From an uncultured Eubacterium sp. (GTDB lineage Bacteria; Bacillota; Clostridia; Lachnospirales; Lachnospiraceae), in contig CAKREC010000003.1 of NCBI GenBank assembly GCA_934316925.1, positions 1 through 64,000 on the forward strand: a stretch of DNA of 64,000 nucleotides, read 5' to 3'. A program made the position numbers and the translations under genes. This document shows, piece after piece, positions 44,159 through 52,843 of this stretch. The notes below the pieces were generated by a model. It saw nothing but the letters and a program-made list of their open reading frames with translations. It was not told the DNA's origin and ran no database searches. Every line of letters starts with the position of its first letter. The first letter of the stretch is position 1.

Positions 44159-45340
44159 CTAATCTCTCAATCCAATGTACTGATGCTGTTGTACTTTCTT
44201 GCCGTTTTCTACCATATCCTCTAATTCTTCAAATACAGCAGCCACTTCTGTCGTTGTAAAATCTCTTCCGGCAAGACCATAAATATAATTTACTGCTTCG
44301 ATCATAACTTTGTTCTGGAACAGTGCTGCCGGCACTTCACTACCGAGCGGGCCACCATTGCCATTATAACTTTCACAGCGGTCCATGATCGCAACTGCCT
44401 TGCAGTTTTTCAGCACCTGTGCGATCTCTTCTGCCGGGAACGGACGGAATACACGCAATTTCAATACGCCAACCTTTTTCCCTTTCTCTCGGAGATGATC
44501 GACTTCTTCTTTTGCTGTGCCGGCTGCAGATCCCATGATCAGCATGATATAATCGGCATCTTCTGTGCGGTACTCTTCAAATAATTCAAAGCCGCGTCCT
44601 GTAAGTTCCTTGTATTTTTTTGCAACCTCAACGATCACTTCCTTCGAATTTTCCATTGCCACTTCCTGATTTTTCTTTGCTTCCATGGCATAATTGGAAA
44701 TCGAATATGGGCCGACCGCAATCGGTTTTCCGGCATTCAACAGGAATTCTTCCGGCTGATATTCTCCTACAAACTCCTTTACTTTGTCATCTTCCAGTAA
44801 TGTAATATTTTCAACCGCATGAGAGGTAATAAAACCATCCTGACAGATCATGATCGGAAGATGTACGTTTTTATTTTCTGCGATCGGATAAGCCTGAATA
44901 AAATTGTCATACGCTTCCTGATTGTTTTCTGCATAAATCTGGATCCAGCCGGTATCTCTTGCGCCCATACCATCAGAATGGTCACAGTTGATGTTGATCG
45001 GACCGGATAAGGTACGGTTGACCAATGCCATCGCAAGAGGAAGCCGGTTGGATGCTGCCAAAAGCAGTTCCTCCCACATCAGGGCAAGTCCAGCCGATGA
45101 TGTCGCTGTAAGGCTTCTGGCTCCTGCTGCCTCAGCACCGATCGTAGCACTCATCGAAGAATGTTCGCTCTCTACCGGGATAAATTCGGTATCCATCTCA
45201 CCGTTGGCAATGTATGTAGAAACCATCTGTGGAATCTCTGTTGACGGAGTGATCGGAAATGCAGGCATAACATCTGGATTGATCTGCCGGATCGCGTAAG
45301 CCACTGCCTCATTTCCTGACATACGTTCTTTAATAGCCAT
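44159..45340 (-). CDS. porA: Pyruvate (2-oxoacid):ferredoxin oxidoreductase, alpha subunit
   Basis: A 393-residue subunit. MSGNEAVAYAIRQINPDVMPAFPITPSTE near the start is the family signature with its conserved Thr. The frame opens 18 codons earlier, but the ATG at 45340 overlaps the stop codon of the delta gene (TAATG) and follows GGAGGG, so it is the start. The alpha subunit carries part of the active site and binds CoA. The order gamma-delta-alpha-beta is usual. Confidence 0.93.
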   Translation of the reverse strand: MAIKERMSGNEAVAYAIRQINPDVMPAFPITPSTEIPQMVSTYIANGEMDTEFIPVESEHSSMSATIGAEAAGARSLTATSSAGLALMWEELLLAASNRLPLAMALVNRTLSGPININCDHSDGMGARDTGWIQIYAENNQEAYDNFIQAYPIAENKNVHLPIMICQDGFITSHAVENITLLEDDKVKEFVGEYQPEEFLLNAGKPIAVGPYSISNYAMEAKKNQEVAMENSKEVIVEVAKKYKELTGRGFELFEEYRTEDADYIMLIMGSAAGTAKEEVDHLREKGKKVGVLKLRVFRPFPAEEIAQVLKNCKAVAIMDRCESYNGNGGPLGSEVPAALFQNKVMIEAVNYIYGLAGRDFTTTEVAAVFEELEDMVENGKKVQQHQYIGLRD

Positions 45341-45645
45341 TAGATATTTCCCTCCTTCATCGAAATTGCCCCAAACGGACATACTTTTGCACAAATGCCA
45401 CAGCCTTTGCAGTGATCATAGTCGATCGGCTGGCGTTTGCCGTCTTTGACCAGAATGCAGCCATCCGGACAAACCGGGGTACATAATAAGCACTGTTTGC
45501 ATTTTTCTTCTTCTAAAACCGGTGTATTGGTTCTCCACTCGCCAGTATGAAACAGCTTGGAAGTTCCTCCGGCAAATACCATCAGGCCCTCGGTCAGATC
45601 CTGATGTGGTGTACTCTCATTGATCTTTGTTATATCTGTTCTCAT
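45340..45645 (-). CDS. porD: Pyruvate (2-oxoacid):ferredoxin oxidoreductase, delta subunit (2[4Fe-4S])
   Basis: A 101-residue ferredoxin-like subunit. Two cluster motifs are visible: CKQCLLCTPVCP and CKGCGICAKVCP. It passes electrons from the active site to ferredoxin. AAAGGAAC precedes the ATG at 45645, which is preferred over an upstream ATG. Its stop overlaps the start of porA, so the two are translationally coupled. Confidence 0.93.
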   Translation of the reverse strand: MRTDITKINESTPHQDLTEGLMVFAGGTSKLFHTGEWRTNTPVLEEEKCKQCLLCTPVCPDGCILVKDGKRQPIDYDHCKGCGICAKVCPFGAISMKEGNI

Positions 45646-45667
45646 ATCTCGTTCCTTTCCCTCAGTT

Positions 45668-46255
45668 CTATGCGTTTTTTGCCTGTTCCAGTACATCAAA
45701 TGCGGCCTCCAGTGCCTTCATATTTCCATCGATGACTTCTGGTTTTTTGGCAAATTTGTGCTGATAGGATTGACGCATCTCATGAATAAAAGTATCTCTT
45801 GGCATCACTTCACTGACGGCAACGATCGCTGCTAACATCGGTGAGTTCGGGAAATTCTTTCCTAAATTTTCAACCGAGATCTTTCTTGCATCTACCGTGT
45901 AAACTTTTCCTTTGTAGCCATTGAGATGCTGCATAATGTCTTCTTTTTTCTTTGGCGTATTTACAACAATAGCGCCTTCTTCTTTCAGCCCTGCTGTTAC
46001 ATCTACGGAATCCAGCAATGTCTCGTCTACAACGACCACATAATCCGGATGATATATATTGGAATGTACGCGGATCACATCTGAGCTGATCCGGTTGTAC
46101 GCCGTGATCGGTGCTCCCATACGCTCCGGACCATACTCCGGAAATCCCTGTACATTTTGTCCTGTCTTAAATGCCACATCCGCAAGCAGCAGTGCGGCTG
46201 TCTTGGCTCCCTGGCCTCCTCTTCCGTGCCAGCGGATCTCTATTCCGTTTTTCAT
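45668..46255 (-). CDS. porC: Pyruvate (2-oxoacid):ferredoxin oxidoreductase, gamma subunit
   Basis: A 195-residue subunit with the CoA-binding-type start RWHGRGGQGAKTAALLLA, then FPEYGPERMGAPITAY. The start is doubtful. An ATG at 46267 sits directly against GGAGGT, and the ATG at 46255 is 13 bases downstream of it. I chose the second because the family usually begins close to the GRGGQG motif. First gene of porCDAB. Confidence 0.88.
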   Translation of the reverse strand: MKNGIEIRWHGRGGQGAKTAALLLADVAFKTGQNVQGFPEYGPERMGAPITAYNRISSDVIRVHSNIYHPDYVVVVDETLLDSVDVTAGLKEEGAIVVNTPKKKEDIMQHLNGYKGKVYTVDARKISVENLGKNFPNSPMLAAIVAVSEVMPRDTFIHEMRQSYQHKFAKKPEVIDGNMKALEAAFDVLEQAKNA

Positions 46256-46420
46256 AATATATTCCATACCTCCATGGATCTTTTTTGATGAATTTTTTTC
46301 ATTTATTTACATTCAGCATTATTTATTATATCGCATAAAGCACAATTGTAAAGCGAAAATGGTTAATTCAATTCATTTTAAAGATGAATATATTTCATGT
46401 TGCAAGCGGATTCTCCCACA

Positions 46421-46449
46421 TTGTCTAATACCGGCAGAAAGTATATAAT
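46421..46449 (+). promoter_or_regulatory. Sigma-A promoter of the HD-GYP gene
   Basis: TTGTCT (46421-46426) and TATAAT (46444-46449) are 17 bases apart. The start codon lies about 40 bases downstream. Confidence 0.7.
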
Positions 46450-46488
46450 ATTGAATGACTGATTGTTACATAATCTAGGAGGGATTTT

Positions 46489-47595
46489 TTGAAACAACGG
46501 ATTTTTTTAGAATCTGAGAAATTGCAGCCAGGGATGCAGATCGATCAGTATGTAGTCGACCGAATGGATCGCATCCTGGTTCAGCGGGGGATCCTGCTGG
46601 ACGCTGTCGTGATCCAGCAGATCCGGCGAAGGGGGATCGCCGGAGTCTTTGTTTTGCTGGAAGTGGACGGTGCCACCGAAGCACCCGTACCACCGCTGAT
46701 CATTCCGGACTTTGTCAAAGAACAGATTGCCACAAGGCGCAAAGAGGATCCAAAAAAAGTAGATCTTTCTGCAGAAGTAAAAAAAAGGATTTCCAAAGGA
46801 ATCGAATTTTTATACAACAATTCGGATTCTTCTAAGTTTTTTGAAACCAGTAACCGCATTACCTCTGAACTTCTTTCCGCTATTGATGAAAACAATGCGC
46901 TGGCGGTTGACATCAGTATGCTGAAAACAAGCGATGAGTACACATTTAAGCACAGTGTTGATGTGGCGACCATGTCGATGATCTGTGCCAAAAAGCAGGG
47001 GCTGCCCAGCCACCAGATCAAAGAGATCGGGATTGCCGGACTACTTCATGATATGGGCAAGTCCAAAGTGCCGCCTGAGATTTTGAACAAACCGGCGAAA
47101 CTTACCAAAGAAGAGTTTGAACTTATGAAAAAGCATCCGATCTGGGGATATGAGATTTTGAAGGACAAGCCGGAATTTCAGGGTGCTATTTCCATCGCCG
47201 TATTACAGCATCATGAAAAATGTAACGGCAGCGGGTATCCTTTTGGCGTATTTTCTTCACAGATCCACCCATACGCCAAGATCATTACGGTCACCGATAT
47301 TTACGATGCACTGGTCACCGACCGCCCATACAAGAAAAGCTTCACGCAACGTGAAGCCGTAGAAATCATTTTATCTATGCCGGAAGAGTTGGATGTCGAC
47401 TGTATCCGCAGCTTTATGGAAACCGTGATCCTCTATCCGGTCGATTCGATCGTAACGCTGAGCAATGGCGAAAAAGCACAAGTGATTGAAAATCATACCG
47501 GTTCGGTTCTGCGTCCTACCGTGATCGGATTGACCACTGGAAAAATCTACAATCTTTCCGACGATATTTCATGTGCCAGTCTGGTGATACAATAA
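46489..47595 (+). CDS. HD-GYP domain protein, probable cyclic-di-nucleotide phosphodiesterase, TTG start
   Basis: A 368-residue cytoplasmic protein. An N-terminal domain (about 1-100) of the DUF3391 type precedes the HD-GYP domain (about 145-325). Catalytic residues are intact: H155, HD at 187-188 and HHEKCNGSGYP at 241-251, followed by DIYDAL. It should hydrolyse cyclic-di-GMP or a related molecule. The start is TTG at 46489, with AGGAGGG before it. No diguanylate cyclase is present in the window. Confidence 0.88.
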   Translation: MKQRIFLESEKLQPGMQIDQYVVDRMDRILVQRGILLDAVVIQQIRRRGIAGVFVLLEVDGATEAPVPPLIIPDFVKEQIATRRKEDPKKVDLSAEVKKRISKGIEFLYNNSDSSKFFETSNRITSELLSAIDENNALAVDISMLKTSDEYTFKHSVDVATMSMICAKKQGLPSHQIKEIGIAGLLHDMGKSKVPPEILNKPAKLTKEEFELMKKHPIWGYEILKDKPEFQGAISIAVLQHHEKCNGSGYPFGVFSSQIHPYAKIITVTDIYDALVTDRPYKKSFTQREAVEIILSMPEELDVDCIRSFMETVILYPVDSIVTLSNGEKAQVIENHTGSVLRPTVIGLTTGKIYNLSDDISCASLVIQ

Positions 47596-47649
47596 ACTTG
47601 TATCTGCCAGCTGGCACTTTTTATTTGCTCATATTTTAACCGTTTGTTC

Positions 47650-48141
47650 TTATTTCAACCGATTGATGACTTCCTGCACGGTAGCCTCAATGTCTTTTTC
47701 AATGCCAATCGTAATATCCGCATATTCGCGATACAATCCAATCCGCTCCCGGTACACATCTTCCAGCGTCTGATCTTTTTCACAGGCGATCCCCCGTGTC
47801 TTGATGTTGGTGATCCGATGCTGCAATTCCAACAATGGCACATCCAAAAATACAAAAACGCCATTCTCGCGCAAATACGCCATCGCTGCCGGTTCCAGAA
47901 CAACACTTCCTCCTGTGGCGATGATCGTGTTCGTATACTGGCTTGCCAGTACAGTGTCCTCTTCTTCCTGCAAAAAGGCCCGCAGTCCATCCTGATCCAG
48001 AATTTCCTGCAGCTTTCTTCCAGTTCTCTCCATAATATCAAGATCCAGATCTGCAAATTTCATGCCAAGTGCCTTTGCCAGTAAAACGCCTACCGTTGAC
48101 TTGCCAGACCCCGGCATTCCAATCAGCACAATATTTCTCAT
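47650..48141 (-). CDS. aroK: Shikimate kinase
   Basis: A 163-residue kinase of aromatic amino acid synthesis. The start has VLIGMPGSGKSTVG (Walker A, near 5-18), DLDLDIMERTGRKLQEI follows, and TIIATGGSVVL is the shikimate-binding GG loop. AGAAGG before the ATG at 48141 sets the start. It stands apart from other aro genes. The upstream sequence overlaps the MITE-like element. Confidence 0.93.
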   Translation of the reverse strand: MRNIVLIGMPGSGKSTVGVLLAKALGMKFADLDLDIMERTGRKLQEILDQDGLRAFLQEEEDTVLASQYTNTIIATGGSVVLEPAAMAYLRENGVFVFLDVPLLELQHRITNIKTRGIACEKDQTLEDVYRERIGLYREYADITIGIEKDIEATVQEVINRLK

Positions 48142-48163
48142 ATGTACACCTTCTTTCACACAA

Positions 48164-48417
48164 TTGTGGACATCTTACCATATTTTTTGGATTGGTGCAA
48201 TGCTGGTGCTTTTTTATAGTTTCCGTAATGGGGCAGAAAATTTTGCGTCTCGTGGGCGCTTACGCGTGTGAGTGCTGTCGCACTCCATCCCACTCAACCG
48301 CAAAGCTTTTCTGCTCCAAGTACGGAAATATAAAAGAGTGGCAGCAGTCAAGCAAAAAAAATGGAGATAGCTTTGGGAACCAGTGTCATTGATACGCCCC
48401 ATCTTAAACGTCCACAA
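48164..48417. mobile_element. MITE-like imperfect inverted repeat, about 250 bp
   Basis: TTGTGGAC (48164-48171) and GTCCACAA (48410-48417) mark the ends. Inside, two long diverged arms face each other: TTTCCGTA (48220-48227) mirrors TACGGAAA (48321-48328), and flanking segments from about 48175 to 48247 pair imperfectly with 48300 to 48372. The centre has a hairpin GAGTGC-TGTC-GCACTC. It encodes no recognisable protein. A non-autonomous transposon or a structured RNA are both possible. No clear target duplication was found. Confidence 0.45.
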
Positions 48418-48517
48418 CCTTGATTTTTAAGTATAAAATCAGTACAATGAAAAATAAGTTTCACAGATTCAAGCAATATTAAAAAGGAGATATAAGTATA
48501 ATTAGGGGGAATGACTT

Positions 48518-48835
48518 ATGAAACAGTTATATTCGATTATAAAAAAAATTATAGTTATAATAATAGGCTTTGTTTGGGGAATGGTTAGTTTCTTTTGGTT
48601 AGGGTATAGTATATTAACTCTAGGCAATTTTATGGAAGAACCAGGTTCAGTTGATTATATAGCTGAGGGAGAGTCAATGCGTATATATGGATTACTAGGA
48701 TGCGTTTTATATGTCATAATTTTTGCACCTATATTATTTTTCTTCCATAAACAAAAACACTATTTATATATTTTTTTAATATCAATGATTTTGGGTGGAA
48801 TTATTCCAAGCATTTATGTGTTTGTGATTAGATGA
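48518..48835 (+). CDS. Small AT-rich membrane protein, 105 aa
   Basis: A 105-residue protein with three membrane segments (IIVIIIGFVWGMVSFFWLGY, GLLGCVLYVIIFAPILFFF, LYIFLISMILGGIIPSIYV). AGGGGGAA precedes the ATG. The AT content is well above that of its neighbours, and the whole stretch to 49010 is AT-rich, which may point to a recent arrival. I do not recognise the family. Confidence 0.65.
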   Translation: MKQLYSIIKKIIVIIIGFVWGMVSFFWLGYSILTLGNFMEEPGSVDYIAEGESMRIYGLLGCVLYVIIFAPILFFFHKQKHYLYIFLISMILGGIIPSIYVFVIR

Positions 48836-48977
48836 CAGAAAAGAGAATTGATGTAAAAAAATAGGAATTATCATTAATTTTATAGTATGTGTTTTTCAAT
48901 GTTTTCGTAAATATAGTAAGAAACTTTGGATAGCAACAGAAATATATTTTTATAATTTGATAAGCCGAATAAAACAG

Positions 48978-49006
48978 TTGAATTATTTTCAAAATATTAC
49001 TATAAT
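48978..49006 (+). promoter_or_regulatory. Strong promoter of the candidate antisense RNA
   Basis: TTGAAT (48978-48983) and TATAAT (49001-49006) are exactly 17 bases apart. There is no good reading frame downstream before the terminator at 49066-49107, so the product should be a short RNA. Confidence 0.7.
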
Positions 49007-49012
49007 GTACTT

Positions 49013-49107
49013 AACAAGAGAACCGATGACTAGATCGACCCTAGCCGTCGGCAGCTAAAACAACCAAAGTAGCGCCTTAGTTTACCAGACCGAGGGCGCT
49101 ACTTTTT
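49013..49107 (+). ncRNA. Candidate antisense antitoxin RNA, about 95 nt
   Basis: The RNA would run from about 49013 to the terminator end at 49107. It has a first stem (CCGA/TCGG with CTAG/CTAG inside, 49023-49051) and a terminator hairpin (49066-49105). It overlaps, in antisense, the end of a small hydrophobic peptide frame on the other strand (49099-49182). This arrangement is that of type I antitoxin RNAs. Confidence 0.5.
49066..49107 (+). terminator. Terminator of the candidate antisense RNA
   Basis: AAAGTAGCGCC (49066-49076) pairs with GGCGCTACTTT (49095-49105), and the T run continues to 49107. The stop codon of the opposite peptide lies within this stem. Confidence 0.85.
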
Positions 49108-49182
49108 GCGTAATATGTAAACAACAAGAGTGATTACCGCACAAAGCATTATTGCAAACTCAATTTGCACCGCAACACCCAT
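49099..49182 (-). CDS. Candidate type I toxin peptide, 27 aa
   Basis: A short frame encodes a basic-ended hydrophobic peptide, with a membrane stretch AIMLCAVITLVVYIL and the tail RKK before the stop. Small membrane peptides of this shape are typical of type I toxins. The start is unsure: the ATG at 49182 has no clear ribosome site, and longer starts upstream are possible. A TATACT box at 49192-49187 lies just ahead, with a weak -35. The family is not identified. Confidence 0.4.
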   Translation of the reverse strand: MGVAVQIEFAIMLCAVITLVVYILRKK

Positions 49183-49194
49183 CCGTAGTATACT
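49165..49194 (+). promoter_or_regulatory. Sigma-A promoter of rsmH
   Basis: TTGCAC (49165-49170) and TATACT (49189-49194) are 18 bases apart. The eight-base palindrome AGTATACT (49187-49194) also gives a minus-strand TATACT, so the rsmH and toxin promoters would compete. Confidence 0.6.
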
Positions 49195-49239
49195 GTAAAG
49201 CATAGAATTCATAAATTTAAACCCTAAAGGAGAATTATT

Positions 49240-50283
49240 TTGGAACAACAGCACAAACGCAGAGTCCGTTATTCCGGCACTCACCCTCGACGCTATGAGG
49301 AAAAATATAAAGAATTAAATCCTGAAAAATACAAAGACGACATTGAAAAGATCATACAGAAAGGCAAAACACCTGCCGGTATGCACATCCCTATCTGTGT
49401 AGATGAGATTCTTTCTTTTTTACAGATCAAGCCGGGACAGATCGGATATGACGCCACACTTGGATACGGCGGACACTCCCAGCGTATGCTCGCTGCCCTG
49501 CAGGGCAAGGGCCATCTGTACGCAACCGATGTCGACCCGATTGAATCCGCCAAAACCAAAGAACGGCTTGAAAAGGCAGGATATGGTCCGGATCTTTTTA
49601 CCCTGAAAAACATGAATTTCTGTCATTTGGATGAAGTCTGCCCGGATCACAAATTTGATTTTGTTCTCGCAGATCTGGGCGTTTCTTCGATGCAGATCGA
49701 CAACCCGGAGCGTGGATTTACTTTTAAATTCGATGGTCCTCTGGATCTCCGTCTGGATCCTACCTCCGGTGTATCTGCCGCTGACCGGCTTTATGAACTC
49801 TCGAAGGAAGAGATCGTTGGTATGTTAGAAGAAAATGCGGATGAACCGTATGCCTTAGAGATTGCCGATGCCATCATCAAAACCTATCACAGTGGCGACA
49901 AGATCGACACCACCTTTGCACTGGTTCACGTTATCGAACAAGCACTTTCATTTCTTCCGGAAAAGGATAAAAAAGAAGGGGTCAAAAAGTCCTGCCAGAG
50001 AACTTTTCAAGCCCTTCGTATTGATGTAAACAGTGAATTTGAAGTTTTATATCAGTTTTTGGACAAGCTGCCGGATGTCGTTGCCCCAGGTGGCAGGATA
50101 GCGATCCTCACATTCCACTCCGGTGAAGACCGCCTTGTAAAAAAAGCATTTAAACAGGGACTTCGCGAAGGAATTTATTCTGAGGTATCCAAGGATGTGA
50201 TCCGTCCTTCTGCCAGAGAATGTTTTGAGAATCCGCGTGCCCGTTCCACAAAGATGCGCTGGGCGATCCGCAGCGAGCAATAG
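49240..50283 (+). CDS. rsmH: RsmH-like 16S rRNA (cytosine-1402 N4)-methyltransferase, TTG start
   Basis: A 347-residue SAM-dependent methyltransferase. After an N-terminal basic extension of about 45 residues, HIPICVDEIL leads into YDATLGYGGHSQRML (SAM motif), and DFVLADLGVSSMQID and DRLVKKAFKQ follow. It modifies the ribosomal P site. TTG at 49240 follows AAAGGAGAA. It stands alone rather than in a division cluster with ftsL and murE, and the extension is unusual, so it may be a second, divergent copy. That cannot be tested from this window. Confidence 0.88.
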   Translation: MEQQHKRRVRYSGTHPRRYEEKYKELNPEKYKDDIEKIIQKGKTPAGMHIPICVDEILSFLQIKPGQIGYDATLGYGGHSQRMLAALQGKGHLYATDVDPIESAKTKERLEKAGYGPDLFTLKNMNFCHLDEVCPDHKFDFVLADLGVSSMQIDNPERGFTFKFDGPLDLRLDPTSGVSAADRLYELSKEEIVGMLEENADEPYALEIADAIIKTYHSGDKIDTTFALVHVIEQALSFLPEKDKKEGVKKSCQRTFQALRIDVNSEFEVLYQFLDKLPDVVAPGGRIAILTFHSGEDRLVKKAFKQGLREGIYSEVSKDVIRPSARECFENPRARSTKMRWAIRSEQ

Positions 50284-50302
50284 GCAGCAACCCAGATATT
50301 TC

Positions 50303-52828
50303 CTAGATATTTTCATTTCGAATCGTCTCAATGATGTTCTGCTTTTGAATCTGGCGAATGGAATATTTCATGATCCAAAGCAGGAGCAAAAATACGGCAC
50401 AGACAGCGATCAGGATCGCCATATACGGCAGCTGAAATGCCAGCTCCAATTCCTTCGCCAGCTGACGGTGGAACACATATGACAAAGCACTTCCCGCAAT
50501 CAGTCCAATGACCAGCGCTTTTCCACCATAAAACAGGCTTTCCAGTCCCACCATGCGGTTAAACTCTGCTTTTGTCATACCAATCGACCGCAACATGGCA
50601 AATTCTTTACAACGCAGCTCCATACTCGTTGTGATCGTATTAAAGATATTCGTAATACCGATCAGTGAAATTACCACGATAAAACCATACATAAAGATTT
50701 CAATCACCAAATAAATGGCATCTTGAGAGCGTTTTTCTTCCAACGCATTGTAAAAATCTTCGGTTTTGTATGGGCCAGCCTGGATCATGCTTGCCTGAAT
50801 CTGATCTGCATCATCCGAATCCAAATACAATGTCATCGCACTCATTGTCGGTGCGCCCGCTTTCTCCATCCAGTTGTTTTCTACAATGATCATTCCTGCA
50901 TCACTGAAAGTCTGCAAAAAACCAACCGGTTTCTTATCCGTGATCGCCGTGATCGGCATTTCTGCTTTTTTCGTTTCACGATCAACCTCAAAACGTCCCG
51001 ATAGCGTATCTCCCTTTTGGTAATCATAGACAGAATAACTTACTTTCCGGTCATCATCTTCCACCGTACTCACGCTTTCGTTGACAAGAATGGCTCCTTC
51101 TTTCGTCTCTTTCGGATTCAGCCCCAGCGAAATTACATAGTTTTCATAACTTTTCGGCGACATCACAACGACACTTGGACTTCCGACATCTTCTATGCTC
51201 AATTCCTTCATCCATTTTTTCATCGCATCCGAATATTTGGGAGATTGGATTCCAAAGATACTATACTTAACCAGTGTATAATCTTTTATGTCAAATTGAG
51301 ACTCCAGATTCTGTACTGTTTTTTCAGCTTCATCCATGGATTGTTGATAGCTGCCCATGCTTACCGAAAGCGTGTACCCATTCTCTCCGAGATAATACTG
51401 TGCTCCCCGGAACATCAGACTCATAAAACCATATAATGCCACAAATGTTGTTACACTGATCGCAATGGAAATGGTTGCTACACGATATTTTTTCCGATTA
51501 CGCTTCTTGTTCTTATAAGCAAGCACTCCACCTATACCAAATAATTTCTTTATATATCCTGGTGTTTTTACCTCTTTTGCGCGAAGTTTGATCTCTTCAT
51601 TTCCATGGATCGCAACGATCGGCGAGATCTTCGATGCTTTGCGGGATGGTTTCCCTGCCGCAAAGAAAATCGTAACGGCAGTCAGCAGAACTGCCAGTAA
51701 AATGCCGACAAGTGATGGGCGAAAGTGCAGTTCAAACTGTAATGATTCTTTCAAAAGAACATTTACGATCTTCACAAGAATGCACGATGCCAGCAAGCCA
51801 CATCCTACACCAAGCGGTGTTGCGATCGCCCCCAAAAGATACCCCTCGTAATAAACATTCTGCTTGATCTGACGTGGCGTAGCACCGATCGATGCCAGCA
51901 TACCATACTGCTTTGTTTTCTCACTGATCGAGATCTGAAAGCTGTTGCTGATGCAAAAAACAGATGTAAGCACAATAATAGCAAATACAATACCGGACAT
52001 GCCATAAAGTACAGAAAGCGAGGAATCGCGCAGATCGAGTGTCTCATACTGCAACAAAGTAGCATTCGAAAATACATCCATGTCCTTATACGTCTTTTCA
52101 ATCGTTTCTCGGTCTCTCAATGCCTGCTTGTTAAATCTTGCATAAACATCTTTTCCAGCATAAGTGCTTGCCAATTTGCTTGTGTCACAATACGTAAATA
52201 CACTGTATCCCGGTGCCCAACGGTACTCTTCCTCGGTAGAAGGCCGCTCGCAGATTCCGACTATCGTGTATTTCTTTTTTTCTCCCGGCTCCCATGTTTC
52301 CTCCGGATCATAACTGTCATCCTGCGTCAGAATCTTTCCTTTACTGGTACGTTTTCCCAATTGTAATTCCAGTTTATCCCCCACATGATAAGTCACACCT
52401 CCGTTGGTCTGGATGTGGCTGGAGATCAAAAGTTCCGTATCATTTTCCGGAAACCGCCCCTGAGTAAGCCGCAGGCTGGACTGCTCCATTGCCTTTTTAT
52501 CGACTCCGATCACATATAAATACGGTTTGTCTTCATTGGCAGATCCCTCCAGCTTGCTGTAGCCAAGACCTGCCATTTCATAATACTGCTCGACATCGCG
52601 GTTGTTCGTGATCCGGGTTTCCTGTTCTTCTGTCACCTGTGCAAAACGGTAGTGATAATTTCCATCCCGGTTCCGACTCAGATCGATCATGCTGAGCCGG
52701 AAGCTGGCTGCCATTGTCGCAACGGCAACTAAAAGCGCTGTCGCCAGCATAATTCCGATCATGGTTACGATCGACCGTTTTTTATTCAGTTTCAGATTTT
52801 TTTGTGTCAGACGACTTAATAAGCTCAT
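50303..52828 (-). CDS. ABC transporter permease, FtsX/MacB-like
   Basis: An 841-residue permease. One membrane helix near residue 20 is followed by a 230-residue extracellular domain. Three helices lie at about 280-400 (FtsX-like domain), another segment at about 440, a second extracellular domain of about 230 residues, and three helices at the C-terminus. This is the two-FtsX layout used for antimicrobial peptide or lipoprotein handling. The partner ATPase gene lies 15 bases upstream. With the adjacent two-component system it forms a Bce/Vex-like sensing and resistance module. Confidence 0.9.
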   Translation of the reverse strand: MSLLSRLTQKNLKLNKKRSIVTMIGIMLATALLVAVATMAASFRLSMIDLSRNRDGNYHYRFAQVTEEQETRITNNRDVEQYYEMAGLGYSKLEGSANEDKPYLYVIGVDKKAMEQSSLRLTQGRFPENDTELLISSHIQTNGGVTYHVGDKLELQLGKRTSKGKILTQDDSYDPEETWEPGEKKKYTIVGICERPSTEEEYRWAPGYSVFTYCDTSKLASTYAGKDVYARFNKQALRDRETIEKTYKDMDVFSNATLLQYETLDLRDSSLSVLYGMSGIVFAIIVLTSVFCISNSFQISISEKTKQYGMLASIGATPRQIKQNVYYEGYLLGAIATPLGVGCGLLASCILVKIVNVLLKESLQFELHFRPSLVGILLAVLLTAVTIFFAAGKPSRKASKISPIVAIHGNEEIKLRAKEVKTPGYIKKLFGIGGVLAYKNKKRNRKKYRVATISIAISVTTFVALYGFMSLMFRGAQYYLGENGYTLSVSMGSYQQSMDEAEKTVQNLESQFDIKDYTLVKYSIFGIQSPKYSDAMKKWMKELSIEDVGSPSVVVMSPKSYENYVISLGLNPKETKEGAILVNESVSTVEDDDRKVSYSVYDYQKGDTLSGRFEVDRETKKAEMPITAITDKKPVGFLQTFSDAGMIIVENNWMEKAGAPTMSAMTLYLDSDDADQIQASMIQAGPYKTEDFYNALEEKRSQDAIYLVIEIFMYGFIVVISLIGITNIFNTITTSMELRCKEFAMLRSIGMTKAEFNRMVGLESLFYGGKALVIGLIAGSALSYVFHRQLAKELELAFQLPYMAILIAVCAVFLLLLWIMKYSIRQIQKQNIIETIRNENI

Positions 52829-52843
52829 TTTCTCACCCCATTT

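Larger units (their letters stand above)
48836..49239. other. 404-base gap holding a candidate type I toxin-antitoxin locus
   Basis: The first 140 bases are very AT-rich with no gene. From 48978 a promoter, a short RNA with a terminator (plus strand) and a hydrophobic peptide frame (minus strand) follow, then the rsmH promoter. Each is listed separately. Confidence 0.6.

Noticed and set aside
48214..48417. Minus-strand frame of 67 codons in the MITE-like element
   Set aside because: No known motif and no ribosome site; it is confined to the inverted repeat.
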